A DNA stretch of 63,125 nt from Bacillota bacterium (GCA_023415835.1 JAEZJK010000078.1:1-63125); one strand, 5' to 3'. Positions 35,574-44,749 are shown, counted from the stretch's first letter. Program-made: numbers and translations. The notes: generated from the letters alone by a model not told the origin.

Positions 35574-36038
35574 TTACCTACGAATTTTGACGATCTCTCC
35601 CTGATTGGCCTTGATTAATTCCGTCGTGGCGATCTTAACCAAGGCGGTAGGTGAGCCGCCGCCGGTATAGACAAACTCTTTCTCCAAAACCTTGGGATCG
35701 ATTAGAAAACGGGCAGAATATCCGAAAGAAGGGACTCCTCCGCATGGGTAGCCGGTTTTTTCCAAGATTTCGGCTGGAGTGGCTGTTCTGGGCGGCTTAA
35801 TATTTAAAATTGTTCCGATTGCCGACGGATCAACCTTATCTTCGCCTTTAACAATTGCCACAATCAAATTGTTTTCCCGTTCGACTAGACAGATGTTTTT
35901 AACTAAGTTTTCCGGAGACGTGCCGACTGCCTGGGCGGCTTCGGCCACCGAGTGGCAGGATTGGTCAAAACGGAGTAATTCGGCTTGAATTCGGTGATAT
36001 TTAATATAGTCCGTAAGTTTCAGTTCATAGGGATCCAT
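35574..36038 (-). CDS. YbaK/EbsC-type aminoacyl-tRNA deacylase
   Basis: 154-residue protein of the YbaK/ProX group that removes wrongly attached amino acids from tRNA, such as Cys-tRNA-Pro. The family Lys is in LVKNICLVE, and GEDKVDPSAIG and GGVPSFGYSARFLID are typical. ATG 36038 is preceded by AAGGTAC. It reads away from the cupin gene. The reaction of this copy cannot be fixed from sequence. Confidence 0.85.
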   Translation of the reverse strand: MDPYELKLTDYIKYHRIQAELLRFDQSCHSVAEAAQAVGTSPENLVKNICLVERENNLIVAIVKGEDKVDPSAIGTILNIKPPRTATPAEILEKTGYPCGGVPSFGYSARFLIDPKVLEKEFVYTGGGSPTALVKIATTELIKANQGEIVKIRR

Positions 36039-36181
36039 CTTTAAATGTACCTTTTATTTTTGAACAGATTAGTCGTTTAAGCCAACCTCAGTTCCATTAA
36101 TTCTCTATTTTTAAGATAATCCCTTCAAGGTTTAGATTTTAAAGTAGTTATTCCTGTCAATTTTAATGGTTATAAATGATA

Positions 36182-36211
36182 TTGTCAAAAGAAGGAAAGA
36201 AGTACTAGAAA
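36182..36211 (+). promoter_or_regulatory. Possible promoter of the cupin gene
   Basis: TTGTCA (36182-36187) and TAGAAA (36206-36211) with 18 bases between. Confidence 0.45.
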
Positions 36212-36248
36212 ATAGAATTTATTTTGGAATTAGGAGGTATTAATTTAG

Positions 36249-36515
36249 ATGAAGATATCCGTTGAGAAAACTTCTCTCGAACAATTACAAAAACTAAATG
36301 TATTCTCTTGGCCAATTTGGGAATGTGAACCTTCAAGCTTTGACTGGCATTATGATGAACGGGAGACCTGTTATATTCTCGAAGGGAAAGCGACAATTGA
36401 GTCTAGTACGGGAAATGTCACTTTTGAAAAGGGCGATCTGGTTATTTTTCCAAAGGGTCTGACATGCAAATGGATTGTCCACCAAAGAATCAGAAAACAC
36501 TATAATCTCGGTTAA
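36249..36515 (+). CDS. Small cupin protein
   Basis: 88 residues, a single cupin barrel of the DUF861/EutQ-like type. WHYDERETCYILEGKATIE gives the first cupin motif and FEKGDLVIFPKGLTCKW the second. The motif 1 metal histidines are largely missing (WHY and ETCYILEG in place of HxH and E), as in many DUF861 proteins. AGGAGG lies 11 bases before the ATG. Function unknown. Confidence 0.8.
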   Translation: MKISVEKTSLEQLQKLNVFSWPIWECEPSSFDWHYDERETCYILEGKATIESSTGNVTFEKGDLVIFPKGLTCKWIVHQRIRKHYNLG

Positions 36516-36551
36516 TTACAATTCAATAACCGGAGCGCTATTGTACTTATT

Positions 36552-36592
36552 GGGGCTGTCTCAATTTTACTTCTGAGATAGCCTCTTGTTAT
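36552..36592 (+). terminator. Terminator after the cupin gene
   Basis: GGGGCTGTCTCA (36552-36563) pairs with TGAGATAGCCTC (36574-36585), with G-T pairs and a TTGTTATTT tail. Confidence 0.65.
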
Positions 36593-36648
36593 TTATTAAA
36601 CCATAATTCCAACTCTTAAAGCGGATACGTTTACAGTCACCTGATAAA

Positions 36649-36770
36649 TTAGGCGGTTTTATAATTCCTTTTTTCTGGCTTCGCATACAATATATTGATA
36701 GTCTAAAATAAAACCTGCACTATATATTGTATACGAAGATAAATTTTTGTAATTATGAAACTCGCCCAAA
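36649..36770 (+). repeat. MITE-like palindromic repeat, copy 1
   Basis: A 122-base element, ungapped and about 95 percent identical to 63002-63123. Its ends are inverted (GGCGGTTTTATAATT and, read on the other strand, GGCGAGTTTCATAATT). Inner blocks CTTCGCATACAATATAT and CTTCGTATACAATATAT are likewise inverted, so the element can fold into a long imperfect hairpin. It encodes nothing. It sits just before the LacI regulator gene. Confidence 0.85.
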
Positions 36771-36830
36771 TGATAAAAATTTTATCCAAAGCAGGAGTTT
36801 TAGTGAAGAACGGCGAAATTTTATGAAAAC

Positions 36831-36842
36831 GTTTGTACAAAC
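36831..36842 (+). promoter_or_regulatory. Candidate LacI-family operator
   Basis: GTTTGTACAAAC is a perfect 12-base palindrome 15 bases before the regulator's start codon. LacI-type proteins bind palindromes of this size, so autoregulation is likely. No second copy was noticed in front of the downstream genes. Confidence 0.5.
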
Positions 36843-36857
36843 CTTTGCGGAGGAAAA

Positions 36858-37877
36858 ATGGCTCATATTAAGGAAGTTGCCGAAAAAGCCGGAGTTTCGA
36901 TTAGCACAGTTTCCAGGGCTCTTAGCGGGAAAGTAGTTGTCGATCCGGAAACAAAAAAAAGAGTTCTTCAAGCTGTTAAAGAGCTTAACTATCAACCCAA
37001 TGTTTTGGCAAAGAGTTTAAAAGAAGGCCGTTCCAAAACAATCGGCCTTATTTTACCCAACCTAAAAAACTTGGTGTTTCCGGCTGCAATTAGAGGGATT
37101 ACCGAAATTGCCAAAAAGTATGGCTATACTCTTGTCTTATGTAATACCGATGAAGATTTAGATACCGAAAAGCGATATGTCGATAATCTAAAACAACGTT
37201 TAGTCGATGGTTTAATCTTTTCGACCGCTACTCCAGCCAGTTCACATATCCATCAATTAAAAGAAGAAGGTTACCCCGTGGTTTTAATGTTACGCTCCTT
37301 AAGTGATGATTACGATACGGTTATGATAGATAATTTTGATGGGGGCTATCAAGCGGCTAAATGTTTATTGGAACGGGGATATCGTAAGATCGCTCTAATT
37401 AATGGCCCTTTAGACTTGATACTTTACAGCCAGCGATACGCCGGATATTTAGCCGCTTTGAGAGAAGCCGGAGTTACGGTTGATGATCAATTAATAATTC
37501 ACCAAACCCAAGGATGGGAGGACGGATTTGTTGCTATTAGGGAGCTATTGGAGCGGGGGATTAAGTTTGACGCTGTTTTCGGAACCAGTGATCCTAAAGC
37601 TTTAGGTGCGATGAAGGCTATAAAGGAATATGGACTGAGAGTGCCCGACGATGTTGCGGTTATTGGGTATGATAATTTGGACATGTCTGAATTGACCGAT
37701 CCTCCATTAACCACCATGGCCCAGCCTTTTTATGAAGTAGGCGTACAAGCGGCGGAAAGACTTTTGAAGCTTATAAACTCTAAAAAAAAGCTGAAACCGG
37801 AATTGGTTAAACTACGTACAAAATTATTAATTCGAAAATCAGTCGGGTTTGGGAGCTTTTATCAATCAAACAATTGA
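36858..37877 (+). CDS. LacI-family transcriptional regulator
   Basis: 339 residues. The N-terminal helix-turn-helix HIKEVAEKAGVSISTVSRALSG and hinge helix PNVLAKSLKEGRSKTIGLI are followed by a periplasmic-binding-protein-like ligand domain (IGLILPNLKN through VAVIGYDNLDMSE and PPLTTMAQP). GGAGG precedes the ATG. It is the first gene of a four-gene set, eight bases before the flavoprotein gene, and probably controls it. The ligand is unknown; members usually sense sugars or sugar derivatives. Confidence 0.92.
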   Translation: MAHIKEVAEKAGVSISTVSRALSGKVVVDPETKKRVLQAVKELNYQPNVLAKSLKEGRSKTIGLILPNLKNLVFPAAIRGITEIAKKYGYTLVLCNTDEDLDTEKRYVDNLKQRLVDGLIFSTATPASSHIHQLKEEGYPVVLMLRSLSDDYDTVMIDNFDGGYQAAKCLLERGYRKIALINGPLDLILYSQRYAGYLAALREAGVTVDDQLIIHQTQGWEDGFVAIRELLERGIKFDAVFGTSDPKALGAMKAIKEYGLRVPDDVAVIGYDNLDMSELTDPPLTTMAQPFYEVGVQAAERLLKLINSKKKLKPELVKLRTKLLIRKSVGFGSFYQSNN

Positions 37878-37885
37878 GGTGAATA

Positions 37886-39250
37886 ATGATGCATACGCGT
37901 TTTCATTACCATACTATTGAAGAATTGGAAAGTGAGGTAGCTGCTTTAAATTTGCCCTTGATTTTTGATCAAGATCTGTCGCCGTTGTCGAGAAAGGTTA
38001 AGGTCTTTGGGTTTGAAACACCGAATTCCATGGGAATTCATCCGATGGAAGGGTGTGACGGAACAATTGACGGGAAACCCGGAGAGCTGACCATTCGCCG
38101 TTATCAACGGTTTGCCGCCGGTGGGGCCGGCCTGATCTGGTTTGAGGCGACAGCGGTGGTTCCAGAGGGACGGGCCAATCCCAGGCAATTATTGGCCGTT
38201 GAAGCAAATACCGATGCTTTGGCGGAATTATTACAAAAATCAATCAAAGCTGCTACCGCCAACTTTGGAACGGGACACCGTTTTGTGCCGGTGATTCAAT
38301 TGACCCATTCAGGCAGGTATAGCAAACCCGAAGGGAAACCCCGTCCGATCATCACCCAACACAATCCGTTTCTCGATCCGAAAGTAGGGATTGATCCGTC
38401 CGGTCCGGTAATTACGAATGCGGAATTGGAACGGTTAGAAGCGGAATATGTTCGGGCAGCGGGCGTGGTTTTTAAGGCCGGTTTTCCGATCGTTGATATA
38501 AAAGCATGCCATCGCTATTTGATTTCAGAGCTGTTGGGGAGCCATCTTCGCACCGGTCGGTACGGCGGGAGCTTTGAAAACCGGACCAGGTTTCTTTTGA
38601 ATATCGTCGACAAAATCAAAGCCGAGTACGGCGATGGCCTTAAAATAGCCATCCGTCTCAATGCTTGGGATGCCTTACCTTATCCCTACGGATGGGGAGT
38701 GGGCAGGGATACCGAGGGTCAAGAACCATGCAAGTTACAGCCGGATCTTTCCGAAATCAAACAGTTATTAAAGGAGCTAACTACCAGGGGAGTGGGATTG
38801 ATCAATATTACGCTCGGCAATCCTTATTATAACCCTCATTTCAACCGGCCTTACGATCAACCTTCTTATGGGTTGGCACTACCGGATGAACATCCACTGA
38901 TCGGAGTAGCTAGAATGTTCACAGCTGTTTCCGAGTTGCAACGGGTGTTTCCGGAAATTGCCTTCATGTGTACCGGGTATTCTTGGCTGCGTCAGTTTGC
39001 GGGCAATGCTGCCGCGGCTAACCTGCGATTGGGCTGCCACCAAATAGCCGGTTTTGGGAGGGAAGCCTTCGCCTATCCCGATTTTGCCCGTGATCTATTG
39101 GAGAAAGGGTCATTAAACCGGGATAGGTTGTGCATTGCCTGTAGTAAGTGTACTGAAATCATGCGTGACAACGGAATGACCGGATGCGTCGTCAGAGATG
39201 CCCCAACCTATGCTCCCATTTATCATCAAGGCGTTAAACAAAGAGCTTAA
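37886..39250 (+). CDS. Old-yellow-enzyme-like NADH:flavin oxidoreductase with Fe-S site
   Basis: 454-residue FMN TIM-barrel protein of the OYE/dienoyl-CoA reductase group. NSMGIHPMEGCDG at about residue 50, QLTHSGRYSKPEG, the family's DIKACHRYLISELLGSH and the R in NRTRFLLNIV are visible. The C-terminal segment CIACSKCTEIMRDNGMTGC should hold a [4Fe-4S] cluster. The FAD/NAD domain that follows in 2,4-dienoyl-CoA reductase (FadH) is absent, so electrons must come from another protein, perhaps the FAD protein in the same cluster. The C-terminal end overlaps an unused upstream frame of the next gene. Confidence 0.85.
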   Translation: MMHTRFHYHTIEELESEVAALNLPLIFDQDLSPLSRKVKVFGFETPNSMGIHPMEGCDGTIDGKPGELTIRRYQRFAAGGAGLIWFEATAVVPEGRANPRQLLAVEANTDALAELLQKSIKAATANFGTGHRFVPVIQLTHSGRYSKPEGKPRPIITQHNPFLDPKVGIDPSGPVITNAELERLEAEYVRAAGVVFKAGFPIVDIKACHRYLISELLGSHLRTGRYGGSFENRTRFLLNIVDKIKAEYGDGLKIAIRLNAWDALPYPYGWGVGRDTEGQEPCKLQPDLSEIKQLLKELTTRGVGLINITLGNPYYNPHFNRPYDQPSYGLALPDEHPLIGVARMFTAVSELQRVFPEIAFMCTGYSWLRQFAGNAAAANLRLGCHQIAGFGREAFAYPDFARDLLEKGSLNRDRLCIACSKCTEIMRDNGMTGCVVRDAPTYAPIYHQGVKQRA

Positions 39251-39278
39251 GAATAAATCTTGTATTAATGAGGTAACT

Positions 39279-40373
39279 ATGAAAGCGATAACCTATGTTT
39301 TGGAAAAATATAACCACCCTTTGGTACGGCGGGAAATTGAGATACCAGCATTGTCTCAGGGACAAGTGTTGGTTAAACTACTGGCTAGCGGTATCTGCGG
39401 CAGTGATCTTCATATGTGGAAAGGGGAAGATCCAAGGCTCCGGTTGCCGATGGCCTTAGGACATGAAGGAGTTGGAACCGTCGCCGGCCTGAACGGGCCA
39501 AGATACACTGTCAATGGCGAAGCGATTCGTGAAGGGGATTTAATCATTTGGAACCGTGGGGTCTCTTGCGGCAGGTGTTACTATTGCGCAGTCTTGCATG
39601 AACCCTCCTTCTGCCGGGAACGGAAGGTCCACGGGATTAATCTGACCTTAAGCGACGCTCCTTACTTAAACGGGTGCTATGCCGATCATCTGATCTTGCC
39701 TGAGCGGACTGATATTTTGAAGCTGCCCGCCGGAATCGACCCTGGAGTTTTAGTTGCAGCTTCTTGTTCGGGCGCAACCGCCGCCCATGGGTTCGACATA
39801 GTCCGCCCGGAACCCGGCGATACGGTAGTCGTTATTGGACCCGGTCCCTTAGGTTTATTCGCGGTAGCCTTAGCGAAGGCCTATGGGGCAAGTAACATTA
39901 TCCTCACAGGAAGTTCCGAGAGCCGGTTAAAACTGGGGGAAGAATTTGGCGCGGCTATGGTATTAAACCGTAAATTCATAAGTTTGGACGAACGAAAAAC
40001 AAGAATTTTGGAACTTACCGGAGGCCGGGGTGGCGATCTGATTATCGAGGCTTCCGGTACTACCGCCGGATTACAAGAAGCAATTTCTCTGGCCAGAGTT
40101 GGTGGGACCGTGCTCAATGTGGGAATGAGCCAACCGGCCGGAACATTTCCTTTGGACGGTTTTGCAGATCTGACCCGGCGTAATCTTAGGCTTCAAGGGG
40201 TTTGGGTCAGCGACACGTGCCACCTTTACCGGGCAGCGGAACTGGTCCTAAATCAAACCGATCTCTTTGCCAAACTGGTGACCGATAGGTTCCGTTTAAG
40301 CCAGGTCAACCATGCGCTGGAGGCCATGGAGAGAAAAGAAGCTGTTAAGGCAATACTGTTACCGGAGGAGTGA
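39279..40373 (+). CDS. Zinc-dependent alcohol dehydrogenase family protein
   Basis: 364-residue medium-chain dehydrogenase. Catalytic zinc ligands are seen in GICGSDLHMW, LGHEGVGT and CSGATAAHGF. The structural-zinc loop is reduced: CGRCYYC then FC, so four cysteines remain. The nucleotide fold has VVIGPGPLGLFAVALAK. ATG 39279 follows GAGGT. It is 29 bases after the OYE-like gene. The substrate is unknown, but sorbitol- or threonine-dehydrogenase-like use of a polyol is plausible. Confidence 0.88.
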   Translation: MKAITYVLEKYNHPLVRREIEIPALSQGQVLVKLLASGICGSDLHMWKGEDPRLRLPMALGHEGVGTVAGLNGPRYTVNGEAIREGDLIIWNRGVSCGRCYYCAVLHEPSFCRERKVHGINLTLSDAPYLNGCYADHLILPERTDILKLPAGIDPGVLVAASCSGATAAHGFDIVRPEPGDTVVVIGPGPLGLFAVALAKAYGASNIILTGSSESRLKLGEEFGAAMVLNRKFISLDERKTRILELTGGRGGDLIIEASGTTAGLQEAISLARVGGTVLNVGMSQPAGTFPLDGFADLTRRNLRLQGVWVSDTCHLYRAAELVLNQTDLFAKLVTDRFRLSQVNHALEAMERKEAVKAILLPEE

Positions 40374-40418
40374 GTAGTTCAAACATAACAGCCGAAAAAC
40401 CGATGAAAGGGTGTTTTT

Positions 40419-42404
40419 ATGATAAAAAGCTGCTTCAAATATAACGGTTATGAGATACCCTTATATCAATGCAATACTATAATCATTGGTACAGGGGCCG
40501 CTTCACTGAACTGCGCTTATCATCTGCGCGAATTTGGAAGCGAAGATTTACTGATCGTTACTGAGAAATTGGGAGGCGGAGTTTCCAATAATTCAGGTTC
40601 CGACAAGCAGACCTATTACAAACTGTCGCTTTTCGGCGCCGAACCCGATTCCATTTACGAAATGGCCGGGACCCTTTTTAGGGGAGGGGCGATGCATGGC
40701 GATATTGCCTTGGTGGAGGCGGCATTGTCGGTTCCGGAATTCTATCATTTGACCGCTAGCGGAGTTCCGTTTCCTCATAATGCTTACGGTGGTTACGTTG
40801 GCTATAAAACAGATCACGACCCGAAACAGCGGGCTACTTCGGCTGGTCCTTGGACATCCAACCAGATGTTTCAGAAGTTGTTGGGCCAAGTAACCAAACA
40901 AGGCACGCCAATCTTAGACCGGCATGAAATTATATTTCTCCTGGCAACCAAGGGTACCGAACCAAGGGTTATTGGAGCAGTCGGCCTCGATAAGGACAAA
41001 CTCGCCGAAGGTTTAGGGGCAGTAGCCCTTTTTCAGTCTGAAAACATTGTAATGGGGACCGGCGGTCCCGGCGGGTTATATGAGTCGGCGGTATATCCCG
41101 AAGGGCATTTGGGGAGCACCGGTATTGCCCTTGAGGCTGGCGCTGTCGCTGTAAATTTAGCCGAATCGCAGTACGGCCTCGCTTCCTTAAAGTTTCGCTG
41201 GAATGTTTCCGGTACCTATCAACAGGTTATTCCCCGTTATTTCAGCACTGATCAGGATGGAAACGGAGCGGCCGATTTTTTAAACGAATATTTTCCTTCC
41301 ATGGGCAAAATGGCGACCGCTATTTTTCTCAAAGGATACCAATGGCCTTTTGACCCGCGCAAGATTAAAGATTACGGGTCTTCCCTCATTGATATCCTGG
41401 TTTACCGGGAGACTGTAATCAAGGGACGCCGGGTATTTATGGATTTTCAGCATAACCCTAACGCTGGGTCTGGGCTGGCGGAGTTCAACTTGGCGGAATT
41501 GGAAGAGGAAGCGTACTGTTATTTGCAGAACTCCCAAGCTTTATTGGAGACGCCTTTCGAACGTTTACAACAAATGAATCCAATGGCTATCGAACTATAC
41601 CGCAAACATGGCATCGATCTGGCTGTCGAACCGTTGGAGATAGCCGTCTGCGCCCAGCATAACAACGGGGGGTTAAAAGGCAACATTTGGTGGGAATCGA
41701 ACTTGCGCCACCTTTTCCCGATTGGGGAAGCCAATGGAACCCACGGCGTCTATCGTCCGGGAGGTTCGGCTTTGAATTCCGGGCAAGTTGGCGGTTACCG
41801 CGCCGCCCAATTTATCGCCGCTAATTATCAAACTAACAATTTTGAGGCGGAAAGTTTCAAATCGGAAGTTCTTCAAAAGTTAAAACGGATTCAAGCGGCG
41901 CTAGAAACGGAGAGCGGCCTGGGAGACGATTTGCAAACCTTTCGGGCTGAGTTTCAAAAAAGAATGACCGGAGCCGCAGCGCATATCCGTAATCCGGAGA
42001 CTGCCCGGCAAGCATTGGCAGAGGCGTTGGAACAATTCCGACGGATGGAGGAGGGCGAGGTCGGTTTGGGCAGCCTAGCCCGATTGTTGGAATATTTTCA
42101 GGCTCGGCAGTTATGTTTGACCCAGATCGCCGTTTTGCAAAGCATCGTAGCCTATCTGAAACGTTCCGGCGGGAGCAGGGGTTCTTATCTGGTTTTGGAT
42201 GAACAAGGAGAGCCGATTTCCGCAAAGTTAAACGAGTGGAAATATCGCCCCGAACGGTTGGAGCTCCGCGATTACACTTTGGAATATACATTTTTTGATG
42301 GAAAACATACTACCGCGTGGGTACCGGTCAGGGAGATCCCTAAAGATGATTTTTGGTTTGAAAATGTCTGGCAGGATTATTTGGAAAAGAAGTATTTCCG
42401 CTGA
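40419..42404 (+). CDS. FAD-binding oxidoreductase, fumarate reductase flavoprotein-like
   Basis: 661 residues. The dinucleotide motif TIIIGTGAASLNCAYHL starts at about residue 23, followed by VTEKLGGGVSNNSGSDKQTYYKL. A succinate/fumarate-type capping region and VMGTGGPGGLYESA follow, then HNNGGLKGNIWWESNLRHLFPIGEANGTHGVYRPGGSALNSGQVG, with the FAD-binding histidine and Gly-rich stretch. The last 200 residues are helical. There is no signal peptide and no heme or membrane subunit nearby, so it is not a respiratory fumarate reductase. It probably works with the OYE-like protein and the dehydrogenase on the cluster's unknown substrate. Confidence 0.82.
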   Translation: MIKSCFKYNGYEIPLYQCNTIIIGTGAASLNCAYHLREFGSEDLLIVTEKLGGGVSNNSGSDKQTYYKLSLFGAEPDSIYEMAGTLFRGGAMHGDIALVEAALSVPEFYHLTASGVPFPHNAYGGYVGYKTDHDPKQRATSAGPWTSNQMFQKLLGQVTKQGTPILDRHEIIFLLATKGTEPRVIGAVGLDKDKLAEGLGAVALFQSENIVMGTGGPGGLYESAVYPEGHLGSTGIALEAGAVAVNLAESQYGLASLKFRWNVSGTYQQVIPRYFSTDQDGNGAADFLNEYFPSMGKMATAIFLKGYQWPFDPRKIKDYGSSLIDILVYRETVIKGRRVFMDFQHNPNAGSGLAEFNLAELEEEAYCYLQNSQALLETPFERLQQMNPMAIELYRKHGIDLAVEPLEIAVCAQHNNGGLKGNIWWESNLRHLFPIGEANGTHGVYRPGGSALNSGQVGGYRAAQFIAANYQTNNFEAESFKSEVLQKLKRIQAALETESGLGDDLQTFRAEFQKRMTGAAAHIRNPETARQALAEALEQFRRMEEGEVGLGSLARLLEYFQARQLCLTQIAVLQSIVAYLKRSGGSRGSYLVLDEQGEPISAKLNEWKYRPERLELRDYTLEYTFFDGKHTTAWVPVREIPKDDFWFENVWQDYLEKKYFR

Positions 42405-42449
42405 TTAATTGGAACGGTTAGTTGAATAACCTCCCAGAGGGCTTAGCTA

Positions 42450-43865
42450 TCAGTGAGAAGATGAAACAGGGTGGAGAATGGTTGTCAAGATTCTTACACC
42501 CTCTTTTATTGTTTCGGGCGCCAGGTGGCTATAGCCCATGATCAATTTGTTGAAATGCCCAAGATCATTAGTGTGGACCGCCACCGGGTGGATCTGTACT
42601 CCAGCATGGTAAAGCTGGGCAGTTAAGGTTTGGTCAAATATTATTCCCGGGAATTCGGCGATCAGGTGTAAACCGGTGGAATGACCGGAGATACTGATGC
42701 TGGGGAAATTGGCTTGGAGACAGGTTATCAGGGTATCACGGCGTTTCCTATACATTTTCCGGATTTTTGAGATATGCCGTTCCAAACCTCCGGTTTCAAT
42801 GAACCGGGCCAAAGCCAGTTGCTCGAAGGTATGGGAATGGTTGTCGTCATAAAGCTTCAGTTCTTTACAACGCTCAAGCAGCGCCGGCGGTAAGATCAGA
42901 TAGCCCAACCGGAGGGCGGGGAAGAGGATTTTACTAAAAGTCCCGAGATAAATAACATGCTCCGGGTCAAGTCCTTGAAGGGAGCTGACCGGTGGGCCTT
43001 GGTAACGGAACTCGCTATCGTAGTCGTCTTCGAGAATGAAAGAGCCTGTAGAACGGGCGTACTTAATTAGTTCAATCCTTCTTTGAATGGGCAATAATCC
43101 TCCCAACGGGTATTGATGGGAGGGAGTGACCGCAATCAAAGCAGGATTGATTTTTTGGGGCAAGTCTTGGGTTCGGAGCCCGTTCTCGTCCGCCGGGACG
43201 AAATGCAGCTTTGCCCCGGAAATTTCGAATAATTCCTTGATCTTTTGGTGGAGCGGGTATTCGAGGATGTAGGGCCGATTCGGAGTTAGCAATAAGCGGG
43301 AGATTAGCGACATGCCTTGGACTGCCCCGGAAGTAATGACTGTTTGTTCGGGAGAGCATTGGACGCCCCGGTTTTTAATCAGATAACGGCAGATGGCCTT
43401 CCTTAACGCATAAGCGCCTTCGGGAGCGTCGTAACCGAAGAAGGGTTCCGGGATTTCCATGATAATCTCCTGATAGAGCTGGCCGAACTTTTTGCGGGGC
43501 AATAGATCCAGCGCCGGTAGCCCGGAGCGGAAATCGATGACGTTTCCTTCGGATAACCCTGCCGGATCGGCGGTGTCCTTGAAACTTTCAAGGTGGGATT
43601 TTAGCTCGGGACGGTCGAAAATTGCCCCTTGTGCCACATATGTCCCGGAGCTGGGGGAAGTAATCACGTAGCCTTCGGCGAGCAGCAGATCGTAAGCTTC
43701 GAGGATTACATTGCGGGAAACCCCCAGATTTACTGCTAGATCCCGAGTGGACGCCAGTTTTTCCCCAGGTTTGAGAATACCGTTTAAGATCAAGCCGCGC
43801 AGTTGGCCGTAAATTTGTCTCGATAAAGTGGTTTCCGAGTTTTTGGCGATGGTTAATCCAAGCAT
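42450..43865 (-). CDS. MocR/PdxR-type GntR regulator with aminotransferase domain
   Basis: 471 residues. An N-terminal winged helix (LSRQIYGQLRGLILNG, then ASTRDLAVNLGVSRNVILEAYDLLLAEGYV) is joined to a class I aminotransferase fold with the PLP lysine in YLGTFSKILFPALRLGY and the Asp of LEDDYDSEF. Regulators of this kind bind PLP or an amino-acid derivative and often govern a divergent neighbour; here that is the GNAT-like gene. The start at 43865 has AAAGGGG upstream, while ATG 43904 has no ribosome site. Confidence 0.9.
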   Translation of the reverse strand: MLGLTIAKNSETTLSRQIYGQLRGLILNGILKPGEKLASTRDLAVNLGVSRNVILEAYDLLLAEGYVITSPSSGTYVAQGAIFDRPELKSHLESFKDTADPAGLSEGNVIDFRSGLPALDLLPRKKFGQLYQEIIMEIPEPFFGYDAPEGAYALRKAICRYLIKNRGVQCSPEQTVITSGAVQGMSLISRLLLTPNRPYILEYPLHQKIKELFEISGAKLHFVPADENGLRTQDLPQKINPALIAVTPSHQYPLGGLLPIQRRIELIKYARSTGSFILEDDYDSEFRYQGPPVSSLQGLDPEHVIYLGTFSKILFPALRLGYLILPPALLERCKELKLYDDNHSHTFEQLALARFIETGGLERHISKIRKMYRKRRDTLITCLQANFPSISISGHSTGLHLIAEFPGIIFDQTLTAQLYHAGVQIHPVAVHTNDLGHFNKLIMGYSHLAPETIKEGVRILTTILHPVSSSH

Positions 43866-43998
43866 TTTGGGGCCCCTTTTCAATCGTGGTACTATCAAAT
43901 TCATTAAAATGTGGCTCTTTTTAAACCAATTCCTTCGTGATAAATTATACTAAATACTTCAATAACTGCCAAGTGTTTTAAGAAGGAGCCGATCAAAG

Positions 43999-44331
43999 AT
44001 GGAATTGGTGATTCGTCCCGCCCGAATGAACGATCTGAAAGAGATATGGAATCTGTTACATGCGAACCAGATCTCCTGGACCGATGCCCGAATCATAGCG
44101 GAGTTGCCTAAACTCCGGGTTATGCAGCGGGATTCGAAAATACTCGGTGTTTTAAACGGATACTTTGAAGCTAAAGTATTGAAGATCGAATGGGTGGCAA
44201 TCCATCCGCTTTATCCGGAGAAACAGCTCCGGGAGGCGATGATTGAAGGATTTTGCGCCATTTTTGGTTTAGACCGGGGTGAAAAAAAGAAAGTATTGAG
44301 TAACTATGAATTGGCGTTGGAATTGGAATGA
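43999..44331 (+). CDS. Short GNAT-like protein
   Basis: 110 residues. The beginning IRPARMNDLKEIWNLL and the stretch WVAIHPLYPEKQLREAMIEGF resemble an acetyltransferase domain, but the CoA loop R/Q-x-x-G-x-G/A is missing, so activity is doubtful. AAGGAG precedes the ATG. It is divergent from the MocR gene and ends in a strong shared terminator. Confidence 0.65.
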   Translation: MELVIRPARMNDLKEIWNLLHANQISWTDARIIAELPKLRVMQRDSKILGVLNGYFEAKVLKIEWVAIHPLYPEKQLREAMIEGFCAIFGLDRGEKKKVLSNYELALELE

Positions 44332-44365
44332 CCAAAAAGGACCCGCAAGCGGATCCTTTTTGGTC
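44330..44365. terminator. Bidirectional terminator
   Basis: GACCAAAAAGGACCCG (44330-44345) pairs with CGGATCCTTTTTGGTC (44350-44365) with one mismatch. It serves the GNAT-like gene on the plus strand and the GIY-YIG gene on the minus strand. Confidence 0.85.
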
Positions 44366-44369
44366 AATA

Positions 44370-44732
44370 CTACTTTTTCTTATTATAACCCCGTTCGCCG
44401 TAAGGTTGCAGTTTCTCCAACCATAGTTCCTCCAGGGCTTTTAGGTCTTCCTTGTAGTCATACTGGGGATCCTCCACCGGTTTCAACTGGTCCAGAACTT
44501 CAAAAACAAAGTTTTCGGGTCCAAATTGCACAAAGTCCTTTCTCATTTCTTTGTCCCATAAACCCATGGTCAAGCCCATCTTTAAATCAAATTGAAAACG
44601 GCTTAAAGCTCCGCCTAGGTTAAGGCTGCTTAAAACCTGAATCTTCCCGGTAGCTTTATTTCTGATTTGATAGATTCCCATATTCGGTTTGCGGTTCTTA
44701 TATTCTTGAGTCAATTCTTTACGTCGATCCAT
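44370..44732 (-). CDS. GIY-YIG domain protein
   Basis: 120 residues. The segment MGIYQIRNKATGKIQV is the GIY-YIG start in diverged form, and FGPENFVFEVLDQLKP contains the family Glu region. Proteins of this size with the opening DRRKELTQEYKNR are widespread in Bacillota and of unknown role. ATG 44732 is chosen because AGGAG lies eight bases upstream; a further upstream ATG at 44753 is not needed. Confidence 0.8.
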   Translation of the reverse strand: MDRRKELTQEYKNRKPNMGIYQIRNKATGKIQVLSSLNLGGALSRFQFDLKMGLTMGLWDKEMRKDFVQFGPENFVFEVLDQLKPVEDPQYDYKEDLKALEELWLEKLQPYGERGYNKKK

Positions 44733-44749
44733 TATAATTACTCCTTTAA

